A stretch of 64,000 bases of DNA from Halovivax limisalsi (lineage in GTDB: Archaea; Halobacteriota; Halobacteria; Halobacteriales; Natrialbaceae). The position numbers were made by a program, and so were the translations under genes. Location of the stretch: positions 1,798,001 to 1,862,000 of the forward strand of contig NZ_CP095757.1 in assembly GCF_023093535.1 (NCBI RefSeq), in the 5' to 3' direction. The notes beneath the pieces were generated by a model. It was not told where the DNA came from, ran no database searches, and saw only the letters and a program-made list of their open reading frames with translations. Numbering within the stretch: the stretch's first letter is position 1; each line of letters starts with the position of its first letter. Positions 59,996-64,000 of the stretch are shown here, piece after piece.

Positions 59996-61363
59996 TCAGG
60001 CCTCGGATCCGCTCGCCGTCGCCCCTGCACCATCCCTTCCCTCGCCAGAACTGTCCTCGCCGGCACTCCCCCCGCCAGCACCGCTTTCACCTGCCTCGCC
60101 GAGCCCACGGATGTAGCGAATTCGCTCGGGGATCGGCGGGTGGTCGTAGTGGAACGTGGCGTACAGGGGGTGCGGAAACGGGTTCGAGAGGTTCTCGCCG
60201 GTGAGGCGAGTGAGCGCCTCGACGAGCGGCGCGCCGTCGCCCATCACGCTCGTCGCGAAGGCGTCGGCCTCGCGCTCGTGAGCCAGCGAGAGGCGGTTCT
60301 CGAGCGGGCTCGTCAACTCGAGCAGGGGTCCGAGCCAGAGGGCGCCCACGGCGAGGCCGACGTACGGCGTCGCGGGCAGGTCGAACATCGCGTAGAGCCA
60401 CGTCGTCTCCAGCAGGGCCCAGAGGACGCCGAGGGCGACGCCGATCCGGACGAGGCTGGCGCCGAATTGCTTCCAGATGTGGTTTTGCTTCCAGTGGGCG
60501 AGTTCGTGCGCGAGGACGCTCTCGAGTTCGGGCAGATCCATCTGCTCGACGAGGGTGTCGAAGAGCACCACGCGCTTCGTTCGGCCGAAGCCGACGAAGT
60601 AGGCGTTCGAGTGGCCCGATCGGCGGCTGGCGTCCATCACGTAGACGTCGTCGCAGGTGAAGCCGGCGCGGTCGAAGACCCGCTCGACGGCCTCGCGCAG
60701 CTCGCCCGCCTCGACGGGCTCGAAGTCGTTGAACAACGGCGCGATCACCCGCGGGTAGACGACCAGCATGGCGAGCGAGAAGGCCGCGAAGATCGCGAGC
60801 GCGGCGAGGGGCCACAGGGTCGGCAGGGCGTCGACCGCGACGAGGACGGCCGCGGCGAGACTGGCGACGAGCGCGACGGTGACGCAGAACCCGATCACCA
60901 GATCGCGGACGAACAGGCCGAGGGTCTGGTTGTTGAAGTCGAAGCGCTCCTCGACGACGAACGTGTCGTAGAGGTCGAACGGCACCGACAGGGCCCGCAT
61001 CCCCACCATCACGGCGACGAAGAACCCCGTTCCGGTGACAACGGGGCCGTAGCCCAGCGTCTCGAACCACTCGACGATCGAGGCGATGAGTCCCGAATAG
61101 AGGGCGAGCAGGACGACCGCGAGGACAGCCCACGACCGGACCTGCCCGAGGGTCGTCTTCGCCCGGTGGTACGCGCTGACGCGCGACGGGTCCTCGAGAT
61201 CGAAGGTCGACTCGACCCACTCGCGCTCGCGATCGAGCGTGCGGCGGCCGTGGCGGACGTTCACCCAGGCGAGCCAGCTGAAAAACACCGACGAGCCGAC
61301 GACGAGCGCGAGGAAGACGGCGTGTGCGATCGGGTACTCGCCCATCGGCACGGGTTCGATCAT
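59996..61363 (-). CDS. M48-family (Ste24/HtpX-type) membrane metalloprotease
   Basis: A 455-residue CAAX-protease-like membrane peptidase. The zinc motif HELAHWKQNH (near residue 292) has the two His and Glu, and the third zinc ligand Glu is in LAHEREADAFA (near 375). About seven hydrophobic helices occur in the N-terminal half (residues 10-35, 70-95, 100-120, 150-180 and so on), as in Ste24 proteases. The VEERFDFNNQTLGLFVRD segment is a family hallmark. A Gly/Ala/Ser-rich acidic tail of about 40 residues ends the protein. Start ATG at 61363; alternative start MGEYPIAH at 61345. It may cleave prenylated or membrane proteins, but substrates are unknown. Confidence 0.88.
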   Translation of the reverse strand: MIEPVPMGEYPIAHAVFLALVVGSSVFFSWLAWVNVRHGRRTLDREREWVESTFDLEDPSRVSAYHRAKTTLGQVRSWAVLAVVLLALYSGLIASIVEWFETLGYGPVVTGTGFFVAVMVGMRALSVPFDLYDTFVVEERFDFNNQTLGLFVRDLVIGFCVTVALVASLAAAVLVAVDALPTLWPLAALAIFAAFSLAMLVVYPRVIAPLFNDFEPVEAGELREAVERVFDRAGFTCDDVYVMDASRRSGHSNAYFVGFGRTKRVVLFDTLVEQMDLPELESVLAHELAHWKQNHIWKQFGASLVRIGVALGVLWALLETTWLYAMFDLPATPYVGLAVGALWLGPLLELTSPLENRLSLAHEREADAFATSVMGDGAPLVEALTRLTGENLSNPFPHPLYATFHYDHPPIPERIRYIRGLGEAGESGAGGGSAGEDSSGEGRDGAGATASGSEA

Positions 61364-63881
<2,518 letters not shown>

Positions 63882-64000
63882 GCCTCGCAGCTACCGCGTT
63901 CGTCGGTGTTCGGTTTCGTTTTCTCGGCTGCGTCGTTCGCGGGTGGGCAATTCCGCCGCGATCAGGATCGTGACGGCGACACGGGTTGCGATCGGGGCGT

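Overview
This 64 kb window is chromosomal DNA of a halophilic archaeon (class Halobacteria). The GC content is high, the encoded proteins are strongly acidic, many genes have a TATA-like box about 25-30 bases before the start codon (leaderless transcription), and the gene content is typical of the group: CetZ, an HTH_10 (Bat-type) regulator, PGF-CTERM and Tat-exported proteins, coenzyme F420 genes and many small CxxC zinc-binding proteins. The genus cannot be fixed from the sequence alone. I see no rRNA, CRISPR array, transposase or complete mobile element.

Layout. 1-4.0 kb: end of an MFS transporter, a zinc-ribbon ArsR-like regulator, a cupin/zinc-ribbon protein and gatB. 4.2-9.5 kb: chromosome-segregation operon (small coiled-coil protein, smc, scpA). 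9.5-18.4 kb: mostly housekeeping and conserved haloarchaeal genes (phosphoribosyltransferase, VOC protein, a SepF-like small protein, an HTH regulator with a Tat-like N terminus, SPFH/NfeD pair, pyruvate kinase, RHH regulator). 18.5-21.4 kb: cobalamin genes cbiA and cbiP. 21.5-29.1 kb: methionine aminopeptidase, HIT protein, tRNA methylthiotransferase, AI-2E-type permease, DUF547 protein and several zinc-finger mini-proteins. 29.1-36.6 kb: Tat-exported protein, a 1042-residue PGF-CTERM surface protein, a sulfatase, an AstE/AspA-type hydrolase and a cyclophilin. 36.6-38.1 kb: a small accessory patch with a structured intergenic element, tRNA-Leu(UAA), a second copy of the tRNA 3' end and a frameshifted methyltransferase.

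38.3-51.9 kb is the metabolic core. It holds what looks like the methylaspartate-cycle set (mct divergent from glmS-glmE-mal-mch-mcl), followed by a regulator and the complete histidine-utilisation operon hutU-hutG-hutI-hutH. Histidine degradation ends in glutamate, and B12-dependent glutamate mutase is the step that converts glutamate to methylaspartate, so the two blocks share a metabolite. The cbiA/cbiP genes 18 kb upstream contribute to the cofactor. Most genes within each operon overlap by 1-11 bases, which suggests translational coupling.

51.9-64 kb: a TrkA/RAM potassium-regulation module, remnants of an S15/CocE hydrolase, tmk, an NAD-dependent epimerase-like protein, cetZ, the F420 genes cofC and cofG, an M48 membrane protease and katG.

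The less ordinary signals are a 78-base in-frame tandem repeat inside scpA that is built from a motif also scattered elsewhere, a promoter-plus-two-hairpin element at 36.7 kb that may be a small RNA, the duplicated tRNA-Leu 3' end with its trailing hairpin, and the stand-alone RAM proteins flanking TrkA.
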